A stretch of 64,000 bases of DNA from a gamma proteobacterium HIMB55. GTDB lineage: Bacteria; Pseudomonadota; Gammaproteobacteria; Pseudomonadales; Halieaceae. Of the stretch, positions 27,576 to 35,603 are shown piece after piece (positions within the stretch are counted from its first letter, which is position 1; each line of letters starts with the position of its first letter). A program made the translations under genes and the position numbers. The DNA is taken from positions 1,446,035-1,510,034 of the forward strand of contig AGIF02000001.1 of the NCBI GenBank assembly GCA_000227505.4, read 5' to 3'. The notes beneath the pieces were generated by a model, which saw only the letters and a program-made list of their open reading frames with translations, was not told where the DNA came from and made no database searches.

Positions 27576-28748
27576 TTACAAACAATAGCGCCGAATAAGT
27601 TCGCGCAACGTGTCAATGGCCGGCTGTATCTGATCCATTGGCATATATTCATTGGGTTGGTGCGCCACGTCGATAGATCCTGGCCCCATAACAATGGTCT
27701 CGAGGCCCAACGACTTAAGAAAAGGCGCTTCAGTTGCGAAATTTACGGCGTCCGACGCATGGCCTGAAGCCTGCTCACAAGCAACCACCAACTCGCTTTC
27801 GGCCGCCTGCTCAAAAGCGGGGACTGGCTCGACCAGACGACGCATCTCGATATCAATATCGTGTTGAGCAGCGATCTCGACAAGGCGCGCATTCAAATCT
27901 CGCTCCACATCCTGATATTCGAGACCGGGCAACATGCGCACGTCGAAACTAAAATCGAGTTCACCACAGATACGATTGGGGCTATCGCCCCCGTGGACAC
28001 AGCCAAAATTGATCGTGGGCACGGGTACAGCCATCAACTCACAACGAAATTTTGTGGCGAGCTCATCTCGATAGCTCGATAAAACAGAAAGAAGCGTTGG
28101 GAGTGCATCGATGACATTGTTACCAAGGCTGGGGTCAGAGGAATGACCGCTTTGCCCACGCAGCTTGACCCCTTGCATCATAATGCCCTTGTGCATTCGC
28201 ATTGGTCGCAAGTCTGTCGGCTCTCCCACCACAGCGGCACGCGCGAGTGGGAGATGGTCCTTTCGCAGCGAGCGCGCTCCGCGCATCGTGCTCTCCTCGT
28301 CTGCCGTGGCAAGAAGATATAGCGGCGCTTTTAAGTCCTTGGGATCGAAGGCAGACGCCGCCTCGAGCGCAATCGCGAAGAACCCCTTCATATCAGTACT
28401 ACCGAGACCATAAAGCCGTCCGTCGCGCTCGGTTAGGCCCAGTGGGTCAGAATTCCATCCGCCCGCGTCGAAAGGCACCGTATCAGTATGCCCTGATAAG
28501 ACCAGTCCAGCCGGTTCTGAGGCGTCAGATGCGACCTCTCCAAGCGTAGCAATGAGATTGGCCTTGCCATCGGCTGTCTCCTCAAGTGACTGGACATCCA
28601 CTGACCAACCGTCTTGCTCTGCGTAATTAGTGATGTGCGATATCACACGTCGATTGCTGCTATCCCAACTCGGATCAGGCGAGCTAACTGAGTCGGCCGC
28701 AACGAGTTCGGAGACACGTTTAACGATTTGCTGTTCACTGGTAGGCAT
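27576..28748 (-). CDS. argE: Acetylornithine deacetylase (M20 family)
   Basis: A 390-residue M20 metallopeptidase. The first metal motif SGHTDTVPF (near residue 93), the catalytic-acid motif TADEESTMRGAR (near residue 150) and the dimerisation domain (MHKGIMMQGVKLRGQSGHSSDP) are present. Length and sequence fit ArgE, which removes acetyl from N-acetylornithine in arginine synthesis. Related M20 members such as succinyl-diaminopimelate desuccinylase are an alternative. No other arg gene is nearby. The next gene on this strand follows 25 bases later. Confidence 0.85.
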   Translation of the reverse strand: MPTSEQQIVKRVSELVAADSVSSPDPSWDSSNRRVISHITNYAEQDGWSVDVQSLEETADGKANLIATLGEVASDASEPAGLVLSGHTDTVPFDAGGWNSDPLGLTERDGRLYGLGSTDMKGFFAIALEAASAFDPKDLKAPLYLLATADEESTMRGARSLRKDHLPLARAAVVGEPTDLRPMRMHKGIMMQGVKLRGQSGHSSDPSLGNNVIDALPTLLSVLSSYRDELATKFRCELMAVPVPTINFGCVHGGDSPNRICGELDFSFDVRMLPGLEYQDVERDLNARLVEIAAQHDIDIEMRRLVEPVPAFEQAAESELVVACEQASGHASDAVNFATEAPFLKSLGLETIVMGPGSIDVAHQPNEYMPMDQIQPAIDTLRELIRRYCL

Positions 28749-28874
28749 ACTGAGTAACTCTTATTCGGCCGTCGAATTTTTGACCACTCAAGATTAACGA
28801 TATCGGCGATTATCGTCACCTTTACATCGAGCATGGTGATCGATTGTCGCGACTGATTTCAGTTAGGCTAGGTT

Positions 28875-29855
28875 ATGACCCAAAGCCACAGAATTTCACT
28901 CGCGACTTCAGACCAACAACGGGGTATCTCGGTTGATTTGCTCAACCGTGGTGCAACTATTGCAGGGATACGAGTGCACGGTGTGGGCAACCTACCTGAG
29001 GTCGATACGGTACTCAGGTACGCATCCGATTCTGATTATGATGCCGACCGGTTTTACCTTGGATCGAGCGTTGGCCCAGTAGCAAATCGTTTGGATGGTG
29101 GGCGTTTTGATCTACCCTCGGGCAATTTTCAGTTGGCAATCAACGAACCAGGTCGGCAAAACCTGCTTCATGGCGGCGACTTAGGTCTCCATCAGCAGAT
29201 CTTTCAGCCATCGCCGACCCGTGACTCGCATCGGCACGTCTTCTCGCTTGCCCTACCCCATCTCTCAGATGGATTTCCCGGCGACCGCTTGGTAACGATT
29301 CGTTATGAGCTGATCGACCCAACGAGTCTGCAGTGCGACTTTATGGCTAGCACCGATCGACCTACGGTGATGAACCTTGCCAACCATGCTTACTTCAACT
29401 TAGGTGGTTCCCTCGAAGCACACGAACTCCGTATTTTTGCCACAGGCTACACACCTGCAAACGATCGGCAGATTCCGACCGGAGCCATTGCGGGGCTCTC
29501 GGAGACAACAGATAAGGGGGATGACTTGGACTTTCGTGACTGGCGGGCGCTTCGAGATCAGACTCTGGACCATAATTTCGTCTTAATTGGAGGCGCCAAG
29601 TTGCGGGAGGCTGCCAGCCTGAGACTCATAGAATCCAATTTGCAGCTCGATGTCCTAAGTACTCAGCCTGCTATTCAGGTTTATACGGGCGATGGATTAG
29701 CGTCGCCCTTTGCTCCAAGGGATGGTATTTGTCTTGAAGCTCAGGGGTTCCCAGACGCACCCAACCAACCTGCGTTTCCAAGCATCCTTCTGGAGCCTGG
29801 CCAGACGTATCGCCAGCGCACCGTCTACCGGTTTAGTGAAATTAAAGACGTGTAG
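28875..29855 (+). CDS. galM: Aldose 1-epimerase (galactose mutarotase)
   Basis: A 326-residue protein of the galactose mutarotase family, which interconverts alpha and beta anomers of aldoses. Conserved segments are YLGSSVGPVANRLDGGRFDL, NLLHGG, the catalytic-histidine region NLANHAYFNLGG (near residue 168), DHNFVL and a catalytic-acid region LEAQGFPDAPN near the C-terminus. The length is usual. It is divergent from argE and has no sugar-utilisation neighbours. The window's beta-galactosidase lies about 30 kb away. Confidence 0.93.
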   Translation: MTQSHRISLATSDQQRGISVDLLNRGATIAGIRVHGVGNLPEVDTVLRYASDSDYDADRFYLGSSVGPVANRLDGGRFDLPSGNFQLAINEPGRQNLLHGGDLGLHQQIFQPSPTRDSHRHVFSLALPHLSDGFPGDRLVTIRYELIDPTSLQCDFMASTDRPTVMNLANHAYFNLGGSLEAHELRIFATGYTPANDRQIPTGAIAGLSETTDKGDDLDFRDWRALRDQTLDHNFVLIGGAKLREAASLRLIESNLQLDVLSTQPAIQVYTGDGLASPFAPRDGICLEAQGFPDAPNQPAFPSILLEPGQTYRQRTVYRFSEIKDV

Positions 29856-29907
29856 GAAATTTATCGGAACCGATTCTTTGTCGAATCAGTCAGCCCGATG
29901 CAATGAC

Positions 29908-30453
29908 TCAATCGCTTTGCCGCTTTGCGGCAGTTACCAGACGCACAAATGTCATGAATCCGTAAGCTAGATTGATAGCGAGCGCAATATTGTAAAGATA
30001 TCCGTCTCTTACCCACACTACGTTTACGCCCAGCATGGCAATGACACCAAAGAACGAGAGGTAAAACACCAAATCATAGTTGAGTGATTTGTGATGTTCT
30101 CTACTGAGTATTTCTCGTCCCCAAACAACCATAAAAACAGCGCAAATGCAGATGTAGATAGAACTGGAGATGATCCAGAAGAGTTCATAGTTGCCTGCGC
30201 TGTAACTACCACCGGTTTGTGACGAAAAGATGAGCGGCGTCAGCGACGCAAATAACGCTATGCCACTCTGTTGCAAAAGTGTCTTCAGCTCGTGCCGACG
30301 CCGAGAATCAAAGCCACCATCAAAAATGCCAACGACCCCGGAGAAACCGGACAGGGTTATCGCAATTTGAGCAATAGCTATGAGTATTTGCTGATCGATC
30401 ACTTTATTTATCTCGCTATCTACACAAACCTGCTGACAACTCTCCACCTTCAC
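29908..30453 (-). CDS. Hypothetical multi-pass membrane protein
   Basis: A 181-residue protein with about five hydrophobic helices, beginning near residue 23 (ILIAIAQIAITLSGFSGVVGIF). The others are near residues 63-80, 90-112, 128-147 and 150-170, and a short basic tail ends the protein. I do not recognise a family. The start is uncertain because there is no clear ribosome site. The gene lies between galM (convergent) and the crotonase gene (same strand). Confidence 0.6.
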   Translation of the reverse strand: MKVESCQQVCVDSEINKVIDQQILIAIAQIAITLSGFSGVVGIFDGGFDSRRRHELKTLLQQSGIALFASLTPLIFSSQTGGSYSAGNYELFWIISSSIYICICAVFMVVWGREILSREHHKSLNYDLVFYLSFFGVIAMLGVNVVWVRDGYLYNIALAINLAYGFMTFVRLVTAAKRQSD

Positions 30454-30490
30454 ACAGACGTTTGAAGACTGAGCAAAATCCGTTGATAGG

Positions 30491-30565
30491 AGTCCCCTAT
30501 TTGAAAAATATCTACTTTACAGTCTTCTATTTCAAAGCCTTTTATTGCAGAGCCTTCTATTTAAA
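30491..30565. repeat. Degenerate 15-bp tandem repeats
   Basis: Five 15-bp units in a row, related to AGTCTTCTATTTCAA, run from 30491 to 30565. Units 1, 3, 4 and 5 are clearly similar; unit 2 (30506-30520) is weak. The last unit overlaps the stop region of the crotonase gene, whose minus-strand end is at 30557. Confidence 0.55.
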
Positions 30566-31405
30566 GTCACGCTCTTCCCACCAAGGGAAAAATTCGGGCA
30601 TATCGCTACTGACCTTACCCGGGTAGCTCGCTGGGCGCTTCTCGAGGAATGATTTAACGCCCTCCTGCGCGTCTGCGGACTTGCCTGTGAAATAAACACC
30701 ACGGGAATCGACCTGATGTGCTTCCATAGGATGATCTGCACCCAGCATTTTCCACATCATCTGGCGCGCCATCGCAACGGATACCGCGGATGTCTCATTA
30801 CAGAACTCTTTTGCCAGTGCTCGCGCAGCGGGTAGCAGCTCATCTGCCGGATAGACGGTTCTCACGAACCCTCGCTGTAGTGCCTCGTCCGCCTTGAATA
30901 CACGCCCTGAGAACGTCCACTCCAGTGCAGTGCTTATGCCCACGACGCGAGGAAGAAACCAACTGGATGCGGCCTCGGGAACAATACCTCGCTTAGAAAA
31001 CACAAAGCCATACTTTGCATTCTCCGAGGCCAGGCGAATATCCATGGCGCATTGCATGGTCGCGCCGATACCCACTGCAGGTCCGTTGCAGGCTGAAATC
31101 ACTGGCTTCAGACACTCGTAAATTCGTAGCGTGAGCAGTCCACCGCCATCGCGGGGGATGCCGGGATCTTTTGGCTTGTAATTAAACGTATCTCCGCCGC
31201 CGCCAAGGTCAGCGCCGGCACAAAATGCCCGACCCGACCCGGTGAAAATAATCGCCTTTACCTCATCGTCAGCATCCGCAGCATCGAGCGCTGCAATGAC
31301 TTCATCGCGCATAACGTTGTTAAAGGCGTTTAATCGGTCGGGACGATTTAGTGTGATCGTGAGTATTCCGTCCTCAACATCGTAAAGAATGGTTTCGAAA
31401 GTCAT
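30557..31405 (-). CDS. Enoyl-CoA hydratase/isomerase (crotonase family)
   Basis: A 282-residue crotonase. I start it at ATG 31405 (MTFETILYDVEDG), which has GAGGAG about nine bases upstream. A frame extending to 31504 runs into the upstream gene and lacks family similarity. The oxyanion-hole motifs are visible: GSGRAFCAGADLGG (near residue 65) and NGPAVGIGATMQCAMDIRLA (near residue 108). The residues after these fit an enoyl-CoA hydratase, including KYGFVFSKRGIVPEAAS with the second catalytic glutamate. It probably serves fatty-acid or amino-acid breakdown. The SRPBCC gene upstream lies 79 bases away. Confidence 0.9.
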   Translation of the reverse strand: MTFETILYDVEDGILTITLNRPDRLNAFNNVMRDEVIAALDAADADDEVKAIIFTGSGRAFCAGADLGGGGDTFNYKPKDPGIPRDGGGLLTLRIYECLKPVISACNGPAVGIGATMQCAMDIRLASENAKYGFVFSKRGIVPEAASSWFLPRVVGISTALEWTFSGRVFKADEALQRGFVRTVYPADELLPAARALAKEFCNETSAVSVAMARQMMWKMLGADHPMEAHQVDSRGVYFTGKSADAQEGVKSFLEKRPASYPGKVSSDMPEFFPWWEERDFK

Positions 31406-31484
31406 CGTTATTTTCTCCTCAATGTCTTTAGGAATTCGCTGCTCCACTGCGCTCCGAAATCCGTTTAACTTCTGCGAATTGTCC

Positions 31485-31865
31485 CTACTGCAGCATTTCC
31501 TCAAGCCGAGTAATACAGCCTTCCATGCTGCCCTTAATGAAGGGCTCTATGACCTCAGGCTTAACCTCGGCCTGCCATTGCAAACGACAGCCACCGTCAG
31601 TGGCTGTGATTTCCATTTTTGCTCGGTGTGACTCCAATGCACCGGGACTCTCAAAGCAGGAATACTCCAGGATGCGCGCCTCGCTGTCGTGGTTAAGTAT
31701 GCGCTCCTTAATGGCTCCAGCACCCGGCAAATCGAGTGAGCGAACCTCGCCGTCAAACGTGCAGCTTGTTACGCCTGGAACCCAATCGACACGATCAGGC
31801 GTGCCCAAGATTTCCCAAAGTTGCTCGGCTGAAGCTTTGAACTCGTGATCAATGACAACTGGCAC
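31485..31865 (-). CDS. SRPBCC-family protein (polyketide cyclase/START-like)
   Basis: A 126-residue single-domain protein with the START/Bet v1-like signature: an opening beta strand (VVIDHEFKASAEQLWEIL), a Trp-Val-Pro-Gly-Val turn at the start of the second half of the sheet, and a long C-terminal helix (PFIKGSMEGCITRLEEML). The family binds hydrophobic ligands in a deep cavity. No ligand can be named. It is divergent from the ArsC-like gene and upstream of the crotonase on the same strand. Confidence 0.82.
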   Translation of the reverse strand: MPVVIDHEFKASAEQLWEILGTPDRVDWVPGVTSCTFDGEVRSLDLPGAGAIKERILNHDSEARILEYSCFESPGALESHRAKMEITATDGGCRLQWQAEVKPEVIEPFIKGSMEGCITRLEEMLQ

Positions 31866-32000
31866 GGTCTTTCCTTAAATTTTTTCACATTATTGTTACC
31901 GCACATTACCCAAAAACACCCGAGCGGAGCAACGTCCTTCAAATATGGGAATGGATTGATTTTCAAGGTAAAAACTCTCACCCTTTTCCTGCGTTTTGAC

Positions 32001-32019
32001 CTGTGTTGTTTAAACACAG
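32001..32019. promoter_or_regulatory. Inverted repeat upstream of the arsC-like gene
   Basis: A 7-bp inverted repeat, CTGTGTT and AACACAG, with 5 bases between arms, lies 52 bases before the ATG at 32071. It sits in the divergent interval with the SRPBCC gene. It could be a regulator's operator; no matching regulator gene is adjacent. Confidence 0.35.
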
Positions 32020-32070
32020 AATCTATCCAAACACATGCGCCAACACTTCAGCGCGAAAAAAGGACAGCTC

Positions 32071-32418
32071 ATGACAACAGTCACAATTTGGCACAATCCG
32101 CGCTGCTCGAAATCTCGCGCTGCATTGGCGATTCTTGAAGAGAACGGCGTAACACCTACAGAGTTCAGGTACCTCGAAACGCCGCCAAGTAAGGGCGACA
32201 TCATTACAGTGCTGGCGGCGCTAGAGATGGGTGCGAGAGACATTGTTAGAAAGGGCGAAGCTGTCTACAAATCATTGAACCTTTCAGCACAGAGTACCAA
32301 TGAGGAGATCCTGAACGCCCTCGTTGAAAATCCGATTTTAATTGAGCGCCCTATTATCCTCTCCGGAGACCGAGCGGTCATCGGAAGACCCCCCGAAAAC
32401 GTCACGTCACTATTGTAG
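32071..32418 (+). CDS. arsC: ArsC-like arsenate reductase (glutaredoxin-dependent)
   Basis: A 115-residue ArsC-family protein. The start at ATG 32071 is supported by AGGA upstream. A 12-residue extension from 32035 has no family counterpart. The catalytic cysteine lies in HNPRCSKSR (near residue 12), and the conserved C-terminal ILIERPIILSGDRAVIGRP forms the arsenate-binding arginine region. The enzyme reduces arsenate using glutathione and glutaredoxin. No arsR or arsenite exporter is nearby, so a housekeeping role is possible. Confidence 0.9.
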   Translation: MTTVTIWHNPRCSKSRAALAILEENGVTPTEFRYLETPPSKGDIITVLAALEMGARDIVRKGEAVYKSLNLSAQSTNEEILNALVENPILIERPIILSGDRAVIGRPPENVTSLL

Positions 32419-32450
32419 TAGCTCGCTAACAGTGCAGGAATAAAGGGCGT

Positions 32451-32466
32451 TACGACTGCAGTCGTA
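32451..32466. promoter_or_regulatory. Perfect 16-bp palindrome
   Basis: TACGACTGCAGTCGTA reads identically on both strands, with no spacer. It lies 33 bases after the arsC-like stop and 150 bases before the LysE-family gene. It could be part of a terminator or a binding site for a dimeric regulator. Confidence 0.45.
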
Positions 32467-32615
32467 GGTGTAATTTAGTTGCTTGAGCAAACATCGGCGA
32501 AGCTTTTTACTTGTCTTCGATACTAACGCTTTTCACAAACATACTTAACCACTCCCAACATGTGACTTTAACGCTACCTTGTTAGTTTCGAGGCACAAAC
32601 CAAAAACACTCCTCT

Positions 32616-33299
32616 ATGCCTGACTTCCAGTTACTAATCGCATTCTTCGCCTCCGCCGCAGTATTTGCCTACGCTCCCGGCCCTTCGACATTGTATGCAG
32701 CGGCTCAAACAATTGCAGGCGGGCGAAAGCAAGGGTTACAAGCTGCCTTCGGAATTCATCTCGGTGGCTACTTTCATGTGGCCATCGTAGCGCTGGGTGT
32801 AGCAAGTCTATTCACGGCGATGCCGATCGCTTACACAGCTATGAAAGTCGTTGGTAGCGTTTATCTGTGTGTGCTTGGAATCACTATGTGGCGGAGTACG
32901 GCCACTCGTCAGATCGATCAGCGTACCAGCACCGATGCCGCGGACTCAATTGAACGACACGTTGATGGATCTAACGACACTGGCGCCGAGCGTACCGGAG
33001 GCGAGAAAACACTTTTTCAAAGTGCACTGGTCGAAATTCTTAATCCCAAGACCGCCATCTTTTATCTCGCGTTTTTACCCCAATTCACAGATCCCGCAGG
33101 TGCATGGCCTGTTTCGATCCAGCTATTGATACTAGGGACAATTGTTAACTTCCTCTTCTCAAGCGCCGATTTACTATGTGTTTTCTTTGCGGAGAGAATC
33201 GTTTCAATAATGGCGAATGGGCAGACCAGTACCAGTGTGGCGAGTCGTATTGCCGGTGTGCTGCTGATATTGCTGGGCGTGAATCTATTTCTGACCTGA
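32616..33299 (+). CDS. LysE-family amino acid exporter
   Basis: A 227-residue membrane protein with about six helices and the LysE/RhtB pattern. It has the conserved YAPGPSTLYAAAQTIAGGRKQG stretch (helix 1 and loop, near residue 20), a central acidic, charged loop (residues 90-130, longer than usual) and ALVEILNPKTAIFYLAFLPQFTD. The family exports basic or neutral amino acids and homoserine lactones. The extended loop (RQIDQRTSTDAADSIERH) is somewhat unusual. The substrate is unknown. Confidence 0.9.
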   Translation: MPDFQLLIAFFASAAVFAYAPGPSTLYAAAQTIAGGRKQGLQAAFGIHLGGYFHVAIVALGVASLFTAMPIAYTAMKVVGSVYLCVLGITMWRSTATRQIDQRTSTDAADSIERHVDGSNDTGAERTGGEKTLFQSALVEILNPKTAIFYLAFLPQFTDPAGAWPVSIQLLILGTIVNFLFSSADLLCVFFAERIVSIMANGQTSTSVASRIAGVLLILLGVNLFLT

Positions 33300-33377
33300 C
33301 TCAGCCTGGCTCCAGTCACGTAGATTCAAGTTAGCCCTTGAGTTGAAGGCGCCCGGCACAATTCATAACTCAGAAGT

Positions 33378-33392
33378 CGCCCCGGAGGGGCG
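33378..33392. terminator. Hairpin between convergent genes
   Basis: A GC-rich 6-bp stem, CGCCCC and GGGGCG, with a three-base loop, lies between the LysE-family gene (stop at 33299) and the convergent lipoprotein gene (stop at 33396). It is a compact bidirectional terminator candidate without a strong T-tract. Confidence 0.5.
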
Positions 33393-33395
33393 CGG

Positions 33396-33947
33396 CTACT
33401 TCCAGTCTTCAGGCCAGGGCGGAAGGTTACCCGCTGACTTTTGATACGGAATACCGCCAGTGCTCAATCCAAATACATCACCGGTGCGCTTATCGACAAC
33501 GAACGCCCCGCTTAGCGTCTGAGCCGCAGACACACATTCGTTAGGCTCAAACTCCCCTGTCACACCGTGGTAAGCACCGAAGTATTTAAAGCACGCTCGA
33601 GGCGTCGCGTAATCATCAGCTATGCCCCAAGTGCCGCCAACCGCAACGAAATTCCCCGGGTACCACATATAAAGGCGTCCATCGGGTGCGGTGTACTCTA
33701 CATATATGCCGTGACCTGTTTGTTTCACGATCGTGGTGACGTCCGTCAACTCTGCCAAAAGACGGGCCCTGACTTCCTCGCGGCTAATTTCAAGCAGTTC
33801 TGCCCTGGCCATGCGGAGCTTACCGCTTGACTCCCGCTCAAATGCCAGCGCTTGCTCAAAACTCATTTGGTTGGCATTCCTCGGGTCGGTTGCACAAGCC
33901 ACCAGCGTCGCCAGTAAAACCACGAGTATCCCATGACGTAATTTCAT
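33396..33947 (-). CDS. Hypothetical lipoprotein
   Basis: A 183-residue protein with a lipoprotein signal peptide ending in the lipobox LVAC (Cys near residue 18). The mature part begins with a helical region (MSFEQALAFERESSGKLRMARAELLEISREE), then a beta-rich domain with GIYVEYTAPDGRLYMWYPGN. Three cysteines (two in the CFKY-to-NECV region, one lipidated) may include a disulfide. No family recognised. It lies 22 bases after the stop of another lipoprotein gene on the same strand, forming a likely two-gene operon. Confidence 0.72.
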   Translation of the reverse strand: MKLRHGILVVLLATLVACATDPRNANQMSFEQALAFERESSGKLRMARAELLEISREEVRARLLAELTDVTTIVKQTGHGIYVEYTAPDGRLYMWYPGNFVAVGGTWGIADDYATPRACFKYFGAYHGVTGEFEPNECVSAAQTLSGAFVVDKRTGDVFGLSTGGIPYQKSAGNLPPWPEDWK

Positions 33948-33969
33948 AGCAGTTGCCTCACTGTCGCTC

Positions 33970-34434
33970 TTAATTGGTGGGACACTCGAAGCCGTTGATC
34001 ACATCGATATCCCTGACGGGCAGCCACGTCCCATCAGTTTTGTCGTACACCACTGGCGTACACAATTCGTGCATAACAACGTAATCGCGTCCGTTTTCCG
34101 GCGTAAATCCCAAATAAGACCAACACCAAGGGCCGTAGATGTTCTGGTTAGGGACCGAATGCATTGCAAAATGAAGGCGCTGGCCCACTGGAAAACGAGC
34201 CGTCTTAATGAACTCACCGTCAAAAGAAAAGCCCGTTATCCGCTGAAAACTCTCGCACTGTGGACTCTCGAGGAGGTCGTAGCCTTGATAAGGCTCATTG
34301 TTCACTGCCCTGACACCCTCTTTATTTCGCTGAAACGTGATCGTCGCATGAGGCTCTTCGATAGGAACGTCCACGTAACTTGTGGCACAGCCCCCCAAAA
34401 CCAATGCTGCTAACACGAGAGATAATCGATACAT
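33970..34434 (-). CDS. Hypothetical lipoprotein
   Basis: A 154-residue protein with a lipoprotein signal peptide (lipobox LGGC, Cys near residue 15). The mature domain contains beta-type segments such as HATITFQRNKEGVRAV, VGQRLHFAMHSVPNQ and GRDYVVMHELCTP. The cysteines at CESF, WCW and ELC suggest disulfides. I know no family for it. It is the upstream partner of the lipoprotein at 33396 (22-base gap). The paired tRNA genes lie upstream. Confidence 0.68.
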   Translation of the reverse strand: MYRLSLVLAALVLGGCATSYVDVPIEEPHATITFQRNKEGVRAVNNEPYQGYDLLESPQCESFQRITGFSFDGEFIKTARFPVGQRLHFAMHSVPNQNIYGPWCWSYLGFTPENGRDYVVMHELCTPVVYDKTDGTWLPVRDIDVINGFECPTN

Positions 34435-34561
34435 TAACTATTTTTCTTAACTTCTATTATTGTTTAGACCACACATCTAAGGTCTTTGTGCGCGACCGCA
34501 CAATTCATCGAATCTGGACATCGGCGCGCCAGATCAGACGTTAGGTGCTGAGATAAGAAAA

Positions 34562-34638
34562 TGGCGGAGCGGACGGGACTCGAACCCGCGACCCCCGGCG
34601 TGACAGGCCGGTATTCTAACCAACTGAACTACCGCTCC
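34562..34638 (-). tRNA. tRNA-Asp (GTC)
   Basis: A 77-base cloverleaf on the minus strand, from GGAGCGG to a genomically encoded CCA. The anticodon loop reads CTGTCAC, giving anticodon GTC. Acceptor, D, anticodon and T arms are all regular. It lies 48 bases downstream of tRNA-Val on the same strand, so the two are probably processed from one transcript. Confidence 0.97.
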
Positions 34639-34686
34639 AGGTAGTCGACACTTGAGGTGCCGATAGATCCAAACCCCAGAGGAATT

Positions 34687-34762
34687 TGGTGGGTGGTGAC
34701 GGGATCGAACCGCCGACCCTCTGCTTGTAAGGCAGATGCTCTCCCAGCTGAGCTAACCACCC
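34687..34762 (-). tRNA. tRNA-Val (TAC)
   Basis: A 76-base cloverleaf on the minus strand, starting GGGTGGT and ending in an encoded CCA. The anticodon loop is CTTACAA, giving anticodon TAC, and the T arm has the usual GTTCGATCC. It precedes tRNA-Asp on the same strand, a common Val-Asp pairing in gammaproteobacteria. Confidence 0.97.
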
Positions 34763-34911
34763 TGGCAAGGAATCGGCGATTATAGAGACGCATACTGGCC
34801 TGTCAATTACCTTTCAAAAATTAATCGTGATTTTTGCGTTTTCTATCACTTGTCTCGTCCAAGTTGTGTACACTCGCGCGGCGATTGAAACGGGGCAGCG
34901 CAGGTAACAAC

Positions 34912-35268
34912 GTGGAATTGTACGCAGACTTTCGATTCGAAGCCGCGCATCGGCTTCCCATGGTGCCTGAGGGACATAAATGCGCCCGCTTACACGGACA
35001 CTCTTACTTCGTCCGACTTGGCATTGCCGGAGAGGTCAATCAAGACACCGGATGGGTGTTTGACTTCGAAGATATACAGGAAGCCTTCGGGCCTCTTTAC
35101 GATCAACTAGACCATCACTACCTGAACGAGGTTGAGGGGTTGGAGAACCCAACGAGTGAAAATCTAGCGCAATGGATCTGGTCTCGACTGAGGCCCCGCC
35201 TCCCTGAGTTGGACTACGTCGAAATTCGTGAAACTTGCGATTTTGGCTGCATTTACAGAGGGGTTTGA
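34912..35268 (+). CDS. queD: 6-carboxytetrahydropterin synthase
   Basis: A 118-residue enzyme of the PTPS/QueD family, which makes 6-carboxytetrahydropterin for queuosine. I choose the GTG at 34912 (translating as [13 protein letters not shown]), preceded by AGGT. An ATG 26 codons upstream overlaps the promoter zone and gives a non-conserved extension. The zinc histidines are visible in FEAAHRL and the LHGHSY pair. The catalytic cysteine is in [11 protein letters not shown], and the glutamate in IRET near the end is present. No other queuosine gene is adjacent. Confidence 0.9.
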   Translation: MELYADFRFEAAHRLPMVPEGHKCARLHGHSYFVRLGIAGEVNQDTGWVFDFEDIQEAFGPLYDQLDHHYLNEVEGLENPTSENLAQWIWSRLRPRLPELDYVEIRETCDFGCIYRGV

Positions 35269-35603
35269 GTGGCGCTTGTAACAGTAATTCCCCTGCCTAT
35301 CTAGACCACTTTTCCAATTTTTTATCTTTTTTCTCTTTTTTTTTCTAAAAAAACTGTTGACTCGAAAAAAATCTTATTCACATCTGAGCCAAATAATTAC
35401 ACTTTGGTTAACTTACTCTTAACAGTCGCAATTTAGCTTAAAGAAAGACTCTTAACTTATTGTTTTTATTGAAAAATATCTTATTGGTTAAAAATTAACC
35501 AATTTGGCAATGATGACAGAGTTACGCCGTTTCGTAACCGAACAAACAAATTACCCACCAAATTATCCACAGGTTGTGTGGACAGAAATGATGTGGAATC
35601 GCC
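35269..35603. other. AT-rich intergenic region with DnaA-box sequences, origin-like
   Basis: A 335-base gene-free stretch, much richer in A and T than its surroundings. It holds two perfect DnaA-box sequences, TTATTCACA (35374-35382) and TTATCCACA (35563-35571). Two weaker matches flank the second one (35551-35559, and 35577-35585 on the opposite strand). A perfect 9-bp inverted repeat, ATTGGTTAA/TTAACCAAT with three bases between, lies at 35483-35503. These are features of a replication origin, but no dnaA, dnaN, gyrB or mnmG gene is nearby. It could equally be an AT-rich promoter region. Confidence 0.4.

Noticed and set aside
34834-34911. N-terminal extension of QueD
   Set aside because: The extra 26 residues are basic and unlike the family; GTG 34912 begins the conserved part.
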